DNA from: JABMOV01 sp964344305
GTDB lineage: Bacteria; Fidelibacterota; Marinisomatia; Marinisomatales; JABMOV01
Assembly: GCA_964344305.1 (NCBI GenBank)
Contig: CAYFMT010000030.1
Coordinates: forward strand, 1 to 16,841
Direction: 5' to 3'
DNA: 16,841 nucleotides
Shown one piece after another: positions 1 to 7,593 of this stretch (its first letter is position 1; each line of letters opens with the position of its first letter). Below the pieces are notes generated by a model, which was not told where the DNA came from, searched no databases, and saw nothing but the letters and a program-made list of their open reading frames with translations. The position numbers and the translations under genes are program-made.

Positions 1-318
1 AATATTGCTCGAAATACAGGTTGTGGTTTGCTCTCAAAGTCAGGTGAAATAAATTAACCAATAGTAACATCAAGGGTGAAGCAATGTTGTGGTTTGCTCT
101 CAAAGTCAGGTGAAATAAATTATCACCACATTACCCGAAGCCGTAGTATAGTTGTGGTTTGCTCTCAAAGTCAGGTGAAATAAATTTATGAACCTGCATC
201 TAAAGCATTGTATGTAGTTGTGGTTTGCTCTCAAAGTCAGGTGAAATAAATTCCAAGACCCAAAAGGGTAGAAGATTATCGAGTTGTGGTTTGCTCTCAA
301 AGTCAGGTGAAATAAATT
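1..318 (+). CRISPR. Type II-C CRISPR array (right end; continues past the left edge)
   Basis: Five identical 36-bp repeats lie at 20-55, 86-121, 151-186, 217-252 and 283-318. Each begins GTTGTGGTTTGCTCTC and ends GGTGAAATAAATT. The four complete spacers (56-85, 122-150, 187-216, 253-282) are 30, 29, 30 and 30 bp. Bases 1-19 are the end of a further spacer, so the array extends beyond the window. None of the repeats is degenerate. The anti-repeat in the tracrRNA at 4789-4814 is complementary to the plus-strand repeat, so crRNAs are read left to right, towards cas2 and convergent with the cas genes. The repeat 3' end (ATAAATT) resembles a -10 element, as in other II-C arrays where each repeat carries its own promoter; this last point is inference. 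I saw no match of a spacer to the rest of the window. Confidence 0.97.
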
Positions 319-412
319 ACGTCAGCTACAACCATAACAATATGTGCACTTGAGAGCCTTCTTAGCGCCGAAAACCGATGTGTTCAGGTACAGAACTGGG
401 TTGTTGATCCCA

Positions 413-742
413 TTAAAATATTTCTAATTGGTGGGGTTCCAGAGGTGGTGGGATTGGTTTTGCCTTATAGAATGATTCGATAAGTCCAAATTGCTTGTCC
501 GTAATCCGAATAATACTGATGGTTCCTTTCGGAGGTAGAAACGACCGTACACGTTTTACATGCATCTCCGCATTTTCTCTGCTGGCACAGTGTCGCAGAT
601 AAACGGAATGCTGCATGTGGGTAAATCCATCCTTAAGAAGTTTTTTCCTAAAGGCTGTGTAATTTTTTATGTCAGTTTTTGTTTTGGTGGGTAAATCGAA
701 CAAAACCAGTAGCCACATAATGCGATAGGCATTCAGTTCCAT
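413..742 (-). CDS. cas2: CRISPR-associated endonuclease Cas2
   Basis: A 109-residue protein of normal Cas2 size. Cas2 dimers bridge two Cas1 dimers in the spacer-integration complex. The first beta strand, WLLVLFDLPT, carries the conserved metal-site aspartate (D16), followed by the ferredoxin-like fold with the typical FRKKLLKDGFTHMQHSVYLR segment. The start codon overlaps the end of cas1 by 10 bp, so translation is probably coupled; a second in-frame ATG at residue 9 (just before WLLVLFD) is possible. It is the last gene of the cas operon and faces the convergently read array, with 94 bp between its stop and the last repeat. Confidence 0.96.
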   Translation of the reverse strand: MELNAYRIMWLLVLFDLPTKTKTDIKNYTAFRKKLLKDGFTHMQHSVYLRHCASRENAEMHVKRVRSFLPPKGTISIIRITDKQFGLIESFYKAKPIPPPLEPHQLEIF

Positions 743-1626
743 ATTTCAGGATAATGAATTATTTTTTGCTCCCTCTTGAAGCAACGGTCTAATGATGCGG
801 TTGTTCGAGATGCGGCGATCATAAGAGGTCTTGTTTCGCTTTTCATTTTTACAGACAAGTGGGGTATGGATAACAATTCCTTCTTCAACTCTGTTGTGAG
901 TTCTTCAACAGATTCATCACGAAAAAGAATATTCAAAACAAGCTCATCCACAAATGGGCGGTATGGTTCCATGATATCATCCGCCAGAGGAAATGCATTG
1001 TATTTGTTTCGATGATGGATACCGATGTTTGGCAGTAACCCAGAACTGACGATGCTTCGGGTAATGACTGAACGAAGAATCGCATACCCGTAGTTCAATA
1101 AATTATTGGGTGGGTCACCGAATCGTTTTCGATTGAAAGTAAATGGAGAAAATAGGCGCGGCCAGTAGTATTTTGCCGCCTGTCCTTCGAAGTTATCCGG
1201 ATCTCCTGACCTAACTTTTTCTACTAATCGTTTCAGAGTTTTGGATTCAATCCCCTGCTGATCCAGCAGAATTTTTTGGTTTTTTATCTTCGCCTCCACC
1301 GTCTGTTTCCACAGCTGTTTCTTAAGTGGGACAGATACTGCCAACTGATTACGGATGGATTCGCTTTGTGTTGAGTTACCGCTTATGGGCAAGAGCAACC
1401 CATTGGGCATATGCTTTGTATCCGTAGTAATGACTACAGTGTTATTTTCCATAAGCTTTCCCAAAAGGGGCTGTGAGATGGATATCCCATAGTGATCCAG
1501 CAATATTACACCAATATCTTCAATGGGAATGGTTCTATCCGTATCTTCCTTTTTCCTTATGATCAATTGATCATGTTTCGTAGAAAGATGAGCTGGATTC
1601 TCAAACAGAAGGGTTTTCTTGATCAT
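733..1626 (-). CDS. cas1: CRISPR-associated endonuclease Cas1 (type II)
   Basis: A 297-residue spacer integrase, the usual length for type II Cas1. The metal-binding residues are visible: E147 in DNFEGQAAKYYWPRLF, H204/H205 in GIHHRNKYNAF, and D216/D217 with E220 in LADDIMEPYRPFVDELV. The string GIHHRNKYNAFPLADDIMEP is characteristic of type II Cas1 proteins. The ATG overlaps the cas9 stop by 4 bp (ATGA arrangement) and the end overlaps cas2, so the three cas genes form one translationally coupled operon. With no csn2 or cas4 nearby, the adaptation module is the minimal Cas1-Cas2 of subtype II-C. I see no sign of damage. Confidence 0.97.
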   Translation of the reverse strand: MIKKTLLFENPAHLSTKHDQLIIRKKEDTDRTIPIEDIGVILLDHYGISISQPLLGKLMENNTVVITTDTKHMPNGLLLPISGNSTQSESIRNQLAVSVPLKKQLWKQTVEAKIKNQKILLDQQGIESKTLKRLVEKVRSGDPDNFEGQAAKYYWPRLFSPFTFNRKRFGDPPNNLLNYGYAILRSVITRSIVSSGLLPNIGIHHRNKYNAFPLADDIMEPYRPFVDELVLNILFRDESVEELTTELKKELLSIPHLSVKMKSETRPLMIAASRTTASLDRCFKREQKIIHYPEIWN

Positions 1627-4600
1627 GAGATCTCAGGTGAAAGCCTGCCTATAGAATCGATTGTTACTTTTAACCCTGCAAATGAGTTATATGTTTTTCT
1701 AAAATACCCAATACTATCTGTCACTGTAGAAACAGTATGATGTCGGAATATTATGTTTCCATTCACATCCATTTTTTGCACTCTGTAAAGCTGAGCTCCA
1801 AAACCTCTTACCTCAGGAGGGTCTTCCCAATCAATATCATCCTCATTCACATCCAGAAGAATTAATTCATTGATGGCGAGGGACATGATGAAATGACCTT
1901 CATCATCCGGTGGTGATTTATCCACCAGCGGCAGCCCTGATTTCGCTCGGTGGACTGCCTCATAGATGGAGACCGTTCTGAATGACCTTTTTCCGTTCTC
2001 ATTTTCAAAGATTTCCATGTGATGGTTTTTCCCATACTCCACGAACAGTTTTTTATCCGGGTACAATTGAAGCATGTTTTTGGTTGCTGTTGCAATCCTG
2101 ACTTTTTTTATGGGATACTGATTCCCCGGCAGGAACACAGGCTCTACCCATGCTTCTTTTGGGATCGTGTACTTGGCTGCAGATGTATCAACGCCCTGTT
2201 CCCGAAGCCTGGATTCTATTGTCAATCGTACCACAGGATCAATAATATGGTGGATTTTATTCTGATTATTTAGTGATTCGATAGGAACACGGGAAACATA
2301 AGTAGGGTTGCCATCTGGAGAAATTATTCGACCGTAATTGGTTTCTTCATGCAGTGGCCCCCTTGCCCGGTTTTTTACTCGGTGTGAAACGAGTATATTG
2401 TTCACTGAATCAAACACATCAGAATAGAAATTCTCCCAGGGTGGTGGAAATGCTTCAAGGGTTACATCTTTCTCAAGTGTATTATATCGACTCAGACGAT
2501 TGATGGTACTAAAATCAGTGTTTGCAACAACCATGGCATCCACAGCGTGGTGTCGATGATCTTCCCTTTGTTTCACATTCACATCTCCGGATAAAATTCC
2601 GTTCAACCCCCAGAGATGACGCAATCGGCCAGTGGCTGTTCCAGAGACTACATATACCTTTTCACATATTGCTTCCAGATAGTGACGGACTTCCCGACTG
2701 ATATAGGCCGTATCGTTCAATTGTGAATGAATGAAATCACTTGATATAACTTCATCCGCATTCTCAAGTTGGAATTTCTCTATCTTCCTGTTTTTCTTGT
2801 TCACTACAACCCCGACCGGTCCCGAGGGGCTGGATCTTTTTATCAATCCCGGTGCTTCCTGGAATTTTTGAACCCGGTTCAGAATGGCTTCAAATTGTCC
2901 TCTGTCATGGCCATATGCTTCAAAAGGTGTCTGATTATTTTTCATTCTGTTTTCTGCATGATGACATAGAGTCTTGTTCGCAAAAGAATCATCCAGGGAA
3001 CGAGAGTATGGAATTATATGCTCAACCTGGTATTCAGCGGTTTTGAATAGCTGTGCAAAGGATATATGGTTCCCTGTAAATGGGCACTGACGATTACATT
3101 CTTCCCAGAGTTTATATTTGATTATATCGCTACGATTTGGTTTGGGAATCCCACTCTCAATCAGAATAGCTTTGATCTCCTCATGATACTTATTACGGGC
3201 AAAGTTCAATTTTTGGATACCCGTTCTCATCCACTTGGGTTGTTTTGCATCACGGACAAGTTCCACCTTTACCAGATCAGGTTTTCCAAATTCATCCAGA
3301 ATGGCGTTCACCACAGTCCTGCACTCGAAGAGTGCCTGCTGAACAATCGGGTTTCGCAGATCATCCGGAGCCGGTAATCGTTCCTGACCGGATTTATATC
3401 GCTCAATCACACTGTGATGATAACCGGCTCTGTCCATAACCTTGTCATATTGTAGGATCTTTCCATCATCATCAATTGGATTACTCCATTCTTCAATGAT
3501 TTTTGTCAACACCCTATTACTCAAATTGCAGTATGCCGGTTCAAGACGGATCTTTTTCAATTTTTCTATTTGATCTTCGTCTAGATTCCATTTTTTCATT
3601 GCGTGGTTTTCCAACCAGTGCTCATTATCTGGTGGATCATTATAAAAATGAAGCGTGTGCCAGATTTCGTATTGCTTTGATTTCGGAAAAATTTGCCATT
3701 GCCTTTTACCAAATACTTTTATGAAGGCTGCATTTGTACGGTGGCCAATTAGTTTATCCTGACTGGTGAGGTTTATATGTGTGTCTTCAGGAAGTGTTAG
3801 CAGTTTGATAATCTGCTTAAACGTCATGGAATCCTTTTCCATCAACACGGATAGGAGTATGGTGTATTCATTTTCAGAAAGAGGGCGGTTTAGTTGATTC
3901 TCATCCGACAAGCGAACCCGGGATAACTGCTCTAGTATCCTGAATTCCTGAAAAATTGGTGAGCTTTTCGGTGCAACTCTTTTGTTTTTTTCAAAAGAAC
4001 AAAATGCAACCGTAGATTTTTGGGATTTCAACCTCCGTTGATAAAAAATCGTCTCGTACACGATGTTATACAATTCAGCCGTCAATGTTTCAGGATAATG
4101 TGGTGCTTGGGCTTCCCAGATAGTATCAAACTCAGTCTTGTACATGGAGCGTAGTGTGTACCGATTGCGCTGTCTTTGTTCATGCGGGTCAAGGCTGGCA
4201 AGGTATTCACCAAGGGTTCTAAATCTTCCTTCCTGAATACCAAGACTGGTTTCATCGATACCGGTTTTCTCATCTTTCCCCTTGAAAATCACGCTGTTTT
4301 CATTGTCACTGTCCGTTTTTCGATTGGACAGAAATCCTCTTCGCTGATTAAGGTGATAGAAAACCCTTCCCAATTCGTACAGTGTCAATTTTTCATCCAA
4401 CGCTTTTTTTCTGAGAAGATAGGGATTTTGTGAAAAGTATCTTCCCGGGGGTGATTGTGTCTCCGGATACATTCCTGCATCTATAAGTATATATACCAGT
4501 TTGTTTCGTCTTGCTTTCCATCGAGCATTTTGTCTACGGGATTGCCTTGCAGTTCTCCGGGTGGCATTTTTTGATTCTTCCCGTCCCCCTTTCCTGTTCA

Positions 4601-4712
4601 ACCCTTCCTCAAAAATGCGGACACCGCTTCCAATTATCCCATGCTTATCATCGTCGATTATTGTCCACCCAATGGAGTTTGTTCCAATATCTAAACCTAA
4701 TACTCTACTCAC
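1623..4712 (-). CDS. cas9: CRISPR-associated endonuclease Cas9, subtype II-C
   Basis: A 1029-residue RNA-guided DNA nuclease, in the compact size class of II-C enzymes. RuvC-I is at the very N terminus (VLGLDIGTNSIGW, catalytic D8). An Arg-rich bridge helix follows (about 47-72), then an alpha-helical REC lobe. RuvC-II is VKVELVRD (E484). The HNH domain (about 515-610) has YQVEHIIPYSRSLDDSF (H565) and ENRMKNNQTP, preceded by a C-x3-C pair (C539, C543). RuvC-III is REDHRHHAVDAMVVA (H722, D725). The C-terminal ~270 residues are the wedge and PAM-interacting region. All nuclease residues are present, so it should cut both strands. The start is GTG at 4710-4712 with AGGA upstream; the nearby ATG at 4720 reads into a stop, and RuvC-I needs this start. 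It is divergent from the tracrRNA and is the first gene of cas9-cas1-cas2. Confidence 0.98.
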   Translation of the reverse strand: MSRVLGLDIGTNSIGWTIIDDDKHGIIGSGVRIFEEGLNRKGGREESKNATRRTARQSRRQNARWKARRNKLVYILIDAGMYPETQSPPGRYFSQNPYLLRKKALDEKLTLYELGRVFYHLNQRRGFLSNRKTDSDNENSVIFKGKDEKTGIDETSLGIQEGRFRTLGEYLASLDPHEQRQRNRYTLRSMYKTEFDTIWEAQAPHYPETLTAELYNIVYETIFYQRRLKSQKSTVAFCSFEKNKRVAPKSSPIFQEFRILEQLSRVRLSDENQLNRPLSENEYTILLSVLMEKDSMTFKQIIKLLTLPEDTHINLTSQDKLIGHRTNAAFIKVFGKRQWQIFPKSKQYEIWHTLHFYNDPPDNEHWLENHAMKKWNLDEDQIEKLKKIRLEPAYCNLSNRVLTKIIEEWSNPIDDDGKILQYDKVMDRAGYHHSVIERYKSGQERLPAPDDLRNPIVQQALFECRTVVNAILDEFGKPDLVKVELVRDAKQPKWMRTGIQKLNFARNKYHEEIKAILIESGIPKPNRSDIIKYKLWEECNRQCPFTGNHISFAQLFKTAEYQVEHIIPYSRSLDDSFANKTLCHHAENRMKNNQTPFEAYGHDRGQFEAILNRVQKFQEAPGLIKRSSPSGPVGVVVNKKNRKIEKFQLENADEVISSDFIHSQLNDTAYISREVRHYLEAICEKVYVVSGTATGRLRHLWGLNGILSGDVNVKQREDHRHHAVDAMVVANTDFSTINRLSRYNTLEKDVTLEAFPPPWENFYSDVFDSVNNILVSHRVKNRARGPLHEETNYGRIISPDGNPTYVSRVPIESLNNQNKIHHIIDPVVRLTIESRLREQGVDTSAAKYTIPKEAWVEPVFLPGNQYPIKKVRIATATKNMLQLYPDKKLFVEYGKNHHMEIFENENGKRSFRTVSIYEAVHRAKSGLPLVDKSPPDDEGHFIMSLAINELILLDVNEDDIDWEDPPEVRGFGAQLYRVQKMDVNGNIIFRHHTVSTVTDSIGYFRKTYNSFAGLKVTIDSIGRLSPEIS

Positions 4713-4732
4713 GATAACATCCTAACTATCGG

Positions 4733-4762
4733 TTACTTAAAAATATATTGCCACAATATAAT
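4733..4762 (+). promoter_or_regulatory. Candidate tracrRNA promoter in the cas9/tracrRNA divergent region
   Basis: A perfect TATAAT lies at 4757-4762. TTACTT at 4733-4738, 18 bp upstream, is a weak -35. Transcription would begin near 4769, about 20 bp before the anti-repeat, which is the right place for a tracrRNA promoter. The reverse strand of the same AT-rich stretch reads ATTATATTG and probably also holds the cas9 operon promoter, so the two promoters may overlap. The elements are seen; their use is inferred. Confidence 0.5.
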
Positions 4763-4768
4763 GAATTC

Positions 4769-4875
4769 TTGTATTTTTTTCCGTATAAACCTGACTTTGA
4801 GGGCTTATCACAATAAGGGATAAGATCCCGCAGTTGATATAATTCCCCCGACCTCGCTGCCGGGGGTTTTCTTTT
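4769..4875 (+). ncRNA. tracrRNA of the II-C system
   Basis: The anti-repeat spans about 4789-4814. ACCTGACTTTGAG (4789-4801) is an exact 13-nt complement of the repeat. It continues with one G:U-compatible change, GC, a four-base mismatch (TTAT against AAAC) that forms the usual internal bulge, and CACAA pairing with the repeat's 5' end. Immediately after comes a nexus-like hairpin, GGGAT-AAG-ATCCC (4817-4829), then an AU-rich linker and a GC-rich terminator hairpin (4845-4866) with a T-rich tail. This order (anti-repeat, nexus, terminal hairpin) is that of known tracrRNAs. The RNA pairs with crRNA, recruits the processing RNase and docks the guide in Cas9. It is transcribed away from cas9. 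The 5' end is inferred from the TATAAT at 4757; the 3' end from the terminator. Confidence 0.9.
4845..4875 (+). terminator. Intrinsic terminator of the tracrRNA
   Basis: CCCCCG (4845-4850) pairs with CGGGGG (4861-4866) across a 10-nt loop and is followed by TTTTCTTTT. It also serves as the last structural hairpin of the tracrRNA and insulates the downstream DUF4920 operon. Confidence 0.88.
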
Positions 4876-4951
4876 AAAAATCTGATTTTCCAAATGATCT
4901 AAATCCTCAGTAATTTTAACCTTCTTACACTTGTACTACCTGGAGATCTAC

Positions 4952-5413
4952 ATGAAAAAATCAGCCCTGATCATTTCCTTACTTGTTCTCTCATTCCTTT
5001 TTGCATCGGATTCAAACCTGGGCAAACCCATTACATTAACGGATGCCACAAAAGTCTCACACATCCTTGCTGACCCAGATGCCTATATCGGAAAAACTGT
5101 CCGAATTGAAGGTCCGGTTGTGGATGTATGTGCCCACCGTGGCTGCTGGATTGACATTGGCAGTGACAAGCCCTTTGAGATGATTACAGTAAAAGTAAAT
5201 GATGGCGAAATTGTCTTTCCCATGACAGCAAAGGGTCACGATGCCATTGTGGAAGGTGTGGTTGAAAAACTTCACTGGACCAAAGAGGAGGTTTTGGAGA
5301 TCAAGAAACATCAGGCAGAAGAAGCCGGTGAAGAGTTTGATCCCAATGATCCTGAAATCAAGGAACGCACCATTTACCGTATTAAAGGACTCGGCGCCAT
5401 CATTAAGGAATAG
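4952..5413 (+). CDS. Exported DUF4920 family protein
   Basis: A 153-residue protein with a signal peptide (MKKSALIISLLVLSFLFAS) followed by an OB-fold-like domain. The core segment YIGKTVRIEGPVVDVCAHRG then CWIDI, with two cysteines four residues apart (C60, C65), matches DUF4920, a family of small exported proteins of unknown function common in Bacteroidota-like genomes. The cysteines and the adjacent histidine could bind a metal or form a disulfide; this is inference. The start is ATG 4952 with GGAG at 4942-4945; a TTG at 4931 is also in frame but would place seven extra residues before the signal peptide. It is the first gene of a three-gene operon: the next start lies 4 bp after its stop. 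Confidence 0.85.
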   Translation: MKKSALIISLLVLSFLFASDSNLGKPITLTDATKVSHILADPDAYIGKTVRIEGPVVDVCAHRGCWIDIGSDKPFEMITVKVNDGEIVFPMTAKGHDAIVEGVVEKLHWTKEEVLEIKKHQAEEAGEEFDPNDPEIKERTIYRIKGLGAIIKE

Positions 5414-5417
5414 TTAC

Positions 5418-5978
5418 ATGGCCTTTAAGTGGCGCAAATGGAATAATATATTTCACCGTGATCTCGGGTATCTTGCCTTTGGCCTCACCATCGTCTATGC
5501 CATATCCGGTGTGGCAGTAAACCATGTGGCAGACTGGAACCCCAATTATAAAATTGTCACATCCGAATCCCAGATTTCCCCATTTGAAGAGGGAAAAATC
5601 CTAACAGATGAGCAGATTGGCAGTATCCTCAAGCAGTTAAATGCAGGTGGGAATATTAAAAATGTCTTTTATCCCAGTCCCCAGGAGGTTCACATCTTCA
5701 TGGAAGATCACACCATTGAACTTGAATTGGCTACCGGGTATGTGTTTGAAGAAAAAATCACAGAGCGTCCTGTTCTCTATCCCATGAATTTTCTTCATCT
5801 GAATCATCCAAAGGCTATCTGGACATGGATGGCTGATATTTATGCTGTCACACTTGGTATTCTGGCTATAACAGGATTATTTGTTTTGAAGGGGAAAAAA
5901 GGAATCACAGGTCGCGGGGCATGGTTAACCGGAATAGGGCTTATCATTCCCTTTTTATTCTGGGTGTTGTACTATTGA
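5418..5978 (+). CDS. PepSY-associated transmembrane protein
   Basis: A 186-residue inner-membrane protein. TM1 is about residues 15-37 (LGYLAFGLTIVYAISGVAVNH), followed by a ~95-residue periplasmic PepSY-like region, TM2 at about 136-157 (WMADIYAVTLGILAITGLF) and TM3 at 168-185. This helix-PepSY-helix layout, with the His residues H13, H36, H127 and H130 near membrane edges, is typical of small PepSY_TM proteins, whose relatives are linked to metal or haem-based reduction. Start ATG 5418 lies 4 bp after the DUF4920 stop, with AAGGAA overlapping that gene's end as ribosome site. The same frame is open further upstream, but only inside the DUF4920 gene. Its end overlaps the next gene. The exact role is unknown. 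Confidence 0.82.
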   Translation: MAFKWRKWNNIFHRDLGYLAFGLTIVYAISGVAVNHVADWNPNYKIVTSESQISPFEEGKILTDEQIGSILKQLNAGGNIKNVFYPSPQEVHIFMEDHTIELELATGYVFEEKITERPVLYPMNFLHLNHPKAIWTWMADIYAVTLGILAITGLFVLKGKKGITGRGAWLTGIGLIIPFLFWVLYY

Positions 5979-6553
5979 TTCATTCCAGGGTTTTTATTTT
6001 TCTGTTCTACCTTGGTTCTCTAATCGCTCAAGATATCCAGACTATCCCTGAACGTAGTCTCACATCACAAATAACCCAATGGGATTATTCCATCAGCCAC
6101 CATCTCCAGGGAGACAACTCGCGCCCTATCCTGGATATAAGTATGGAAACCTGGGCATTAGGTACACCAGCCTTCGAGATTGGGACAGCCCTGACACTTC
6201 TATCCATGAATCAAACAAACGAGGGTATGCATTTGTCTCTGTCGTTGATATCTACAGGACTCACAGCCATGGGATTAAAATACAGTCTTCAGCGTGAACG
6301 TCCAAAACGGCAATACAAACCAAGAATGTGGAATACCAGAATTACACCATCATTTCCATCCGGGCATACGGCATCGTTTGCAACCTATGCGGCTTTCATG
6401 TCCAACACCTACCCTGAGACCACACCCGTAATGGTGGCCATGACCCTGCTAACAGGGTACAGCCAGATCTATGTTGGTAATCACTACCTTGGAGATGTGT
6501 TGGCCGGAGCCGTTATTGGATGTGTTGTTGGAACCTATTTCGCAAATCAGTGA
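5975..6553 (+). CDS. PAP2-family phosphatase
   Basis: A membrane or periplasmic phosphatase of the PAP2 (type 2 phosphatidic acid phosphatase) superfamily, which removes phosphate from lipids or polyprenyl pyrophosphate. Counting from TTG 5975 (192 residues), motif 1 is KYSLQRERP (K102, R108), motif 2 PSFPSGHT (H131) and motif 3 SQIYVGNHYLGD (S163, H170, D174). The usual motif 3 Arg after Ser is Gln here (Q164). An N-terminal hydrophobic stretch (VFIFLFYLGSLIAQ) looks like a signal peptide, and later segments are membrane-like. I prefer the TTG that overlaps the preceding stop (TTGA, coupled translation). An ATG at 5921 is also in frame but would overlap the upstream gene by 58 bp. The substrate cannot be told. 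Only 3 bp separate it from the convergent CsgG-like gene. Confidence 0.85.
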   Translation: MIHSRVFIFLFYLGSLIAQDIQTIPERSLTSQITQWDYSISHHLQGDNSRPILDISMETWALGTPAFEIGTALTLLSMNQTNEGMHLSLSLISTGLTAMGLKYSLQRERPKRQYKPRMWNTRITPSFPSGHTASFATYAAFMSNTYPETTPVMVAMTLLTGYSQIYVGNHYLGDVLAGAVIGCVVGTYFANQ

Positions 6554-6556
6554 TTG

Positions 6557-7570
6557 TTATATAATCAACGCACCTATGACTGCCCCTGCCCAGCAGCCAA
6601 TATCCATTTTGTTTTCACGGATTTTATTTCGTTCCTGTATATAGGCTCTTGTAAATGCTTCTTTATAATCTACGTGCTCAGAATCAATCTTTTTTGTCAG
6701 CGATGGGGGAAGCTTTGGCGATCCTTCCACATTTAATTGAACCTGCTTGGTGACCCACCCGAGAATCAATCCACTCCAAATACTGCCATTGCTCACAGCA
6801 GACACAAATCCCATCCCGGCTGGAATACTCATCCAGGTTTGCTTCCAATCAATGTCATGAGCGGCCAGTTTGCCCTCTTTTCGACCCCTAAGATATTCCT
6901 CGCTTTTATCCCCATCAGGGTTAATCACTTTTTCAATAACGCCACCTGCTGCCACACCCGCATTTTCCAGGGATTGTGATACCTGCTCAGCTGCATACTC
7001 AATGGCATCGCCTACCGCTTCCAATCCATCATCAAGATCTGTGTTTCCAACTCGTATTTTCTCAGAACGGTATAAACCATTCTGAATAGGACCGGTTGGA
7101 GATGCATTGGACAATTCCCTGGCAATCTCTGGCATCACATCCAGAAGGCGATCAACGGTACCATGGACATTTTTAGATACGGCCTTAATAATCCTGGTAG
7201 ATTCAACATCAAAGAGTCGAATATCCACTGCAAATCGTTCACCTATTTTCCCAACAGATCCTCCAACCATATTTTGTACACCAAGAATCATTCCAGCCTG
7301 AACAAGGCATTCGTTGGTAGTACATCCTGTTTGCTGGAATCCCTGCTCTTCAAGGATGGATTCCATCTGGCTTCGTTCCACCACCTGGTAGCGGCCGTCC
7401 TGTACAAAAGCAGATCTTAGTCGCTCTGTGAGGATATCTGCTTCCTGCTGAGAAACACCTTTTGCGTCAAGGGTTAAAACAGCAACTGGCAGTTTCTGGT
7501 ACGTAGAATCCTGATAGGATCCGGCGATGACGATTCCAACAAGACAAAGAGTAATAAAGAATTGTTTCAT
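6557..7570 (-). CDS. Exported CsgG-like (curli-assembly type) protein
   Basis: A 337-residue exported protein. A signal peptide (MKQFFITLCLVGIVIAGS) precedes a CsgG/LpoB-type alpha-beta domain at about 27-155: PVAVLTLDAKGVSQQEADIL, then YQVVERSQMESILEEQGFQQ, then a GCTTNEC pair of cysteines (C83, C88), GVQNMVGGSVGKIGERFAVD and IRLFDVESTRII. This is the TolB/CsgG pattern of a periplasmic or outer-membrane accessory protein; true CsgG is a lipoprotein pore, and there is no lipobox here. The C-terminal half is not recognised; it contains two Gly-rich hydrophobic stretches (about 250-270 and the last ~12 residues) that could be membrane-seeking. No curli genes lie nearby. It stands alone on the minus strand, divergent from the 7721 operon. 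The function is uncertain. Confidence 0.75.
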   Translation of the reverse strand: MKQFFITLCLVGIVIAGSYQDSTYQKLPVAVLTLDAKGVSQQEADILTERLRSAFVQDGRYQVVERSQMESILEEQGFQQTGCTTNECLVQAGMILGVQNMVGGSVGKIGERFAVDIRLFDVESTRIIKAVSKNVHGTVDRLLDVMPEIARELSNASPTGPIQNGLYRSEKIRVGNTDLDDGLEAVGDAIEYAAEQVSQSLENAGVAAGGVIEKVINPDGDKSEEYLRGRKEGKLAAHDIDWKQTWMSIPAGMGFVSAVSNGSIWSGLILGWVTKQVQLNVEGSPKLPPSLTKKIDSEHVDYKEAFTRAYIQERNKIRENKMDIGCWAGAVIGALII

Positions 7571-7593
7571 GGTGTGGCTGCTTTTTGATGTGA

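Noticed and set aside
106..300. Open frame on the minus strand through the CRISPR array
   Set aside because: It translates the repeats themselves (recurring NLFHLTLRANHN); it is an artefact of the array.
319..348. A possible fifth full spacer after the last repeat
   Set aside because: No repeat or degenerate repeat follows it, so it is simply flanking sequence.
350..357. TTGAGAGC between the array and cas2, identical to part of the anti-repeat
   Set aside because: Only 8 nt match, with no further pairing and no hairpin-terminator after it; the real tracrRNA is at 4769-4875.
396..411. TGGG...CCCA hairpin near the cas2 stop as a terminator
   Set aside because: Only a 4-bp stem with a long loop and no proper T-run on either strand.
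2019..2273. Plus-strand open frames inside cas9 and similar ones inside nosZ, nosD and the ABC genes
   Set aside because: They are out-of-frame shadows of well-supported genes, without recognisable domains.
5241..5417. Upstream extension of the PepSY gene frame inside the DUF4920 gene
   Set aside because: It lies wholly in another gene's coding sequence, gives a non-family basic peptide, and ATG 5418 has a ribosome site and the right N terminus.
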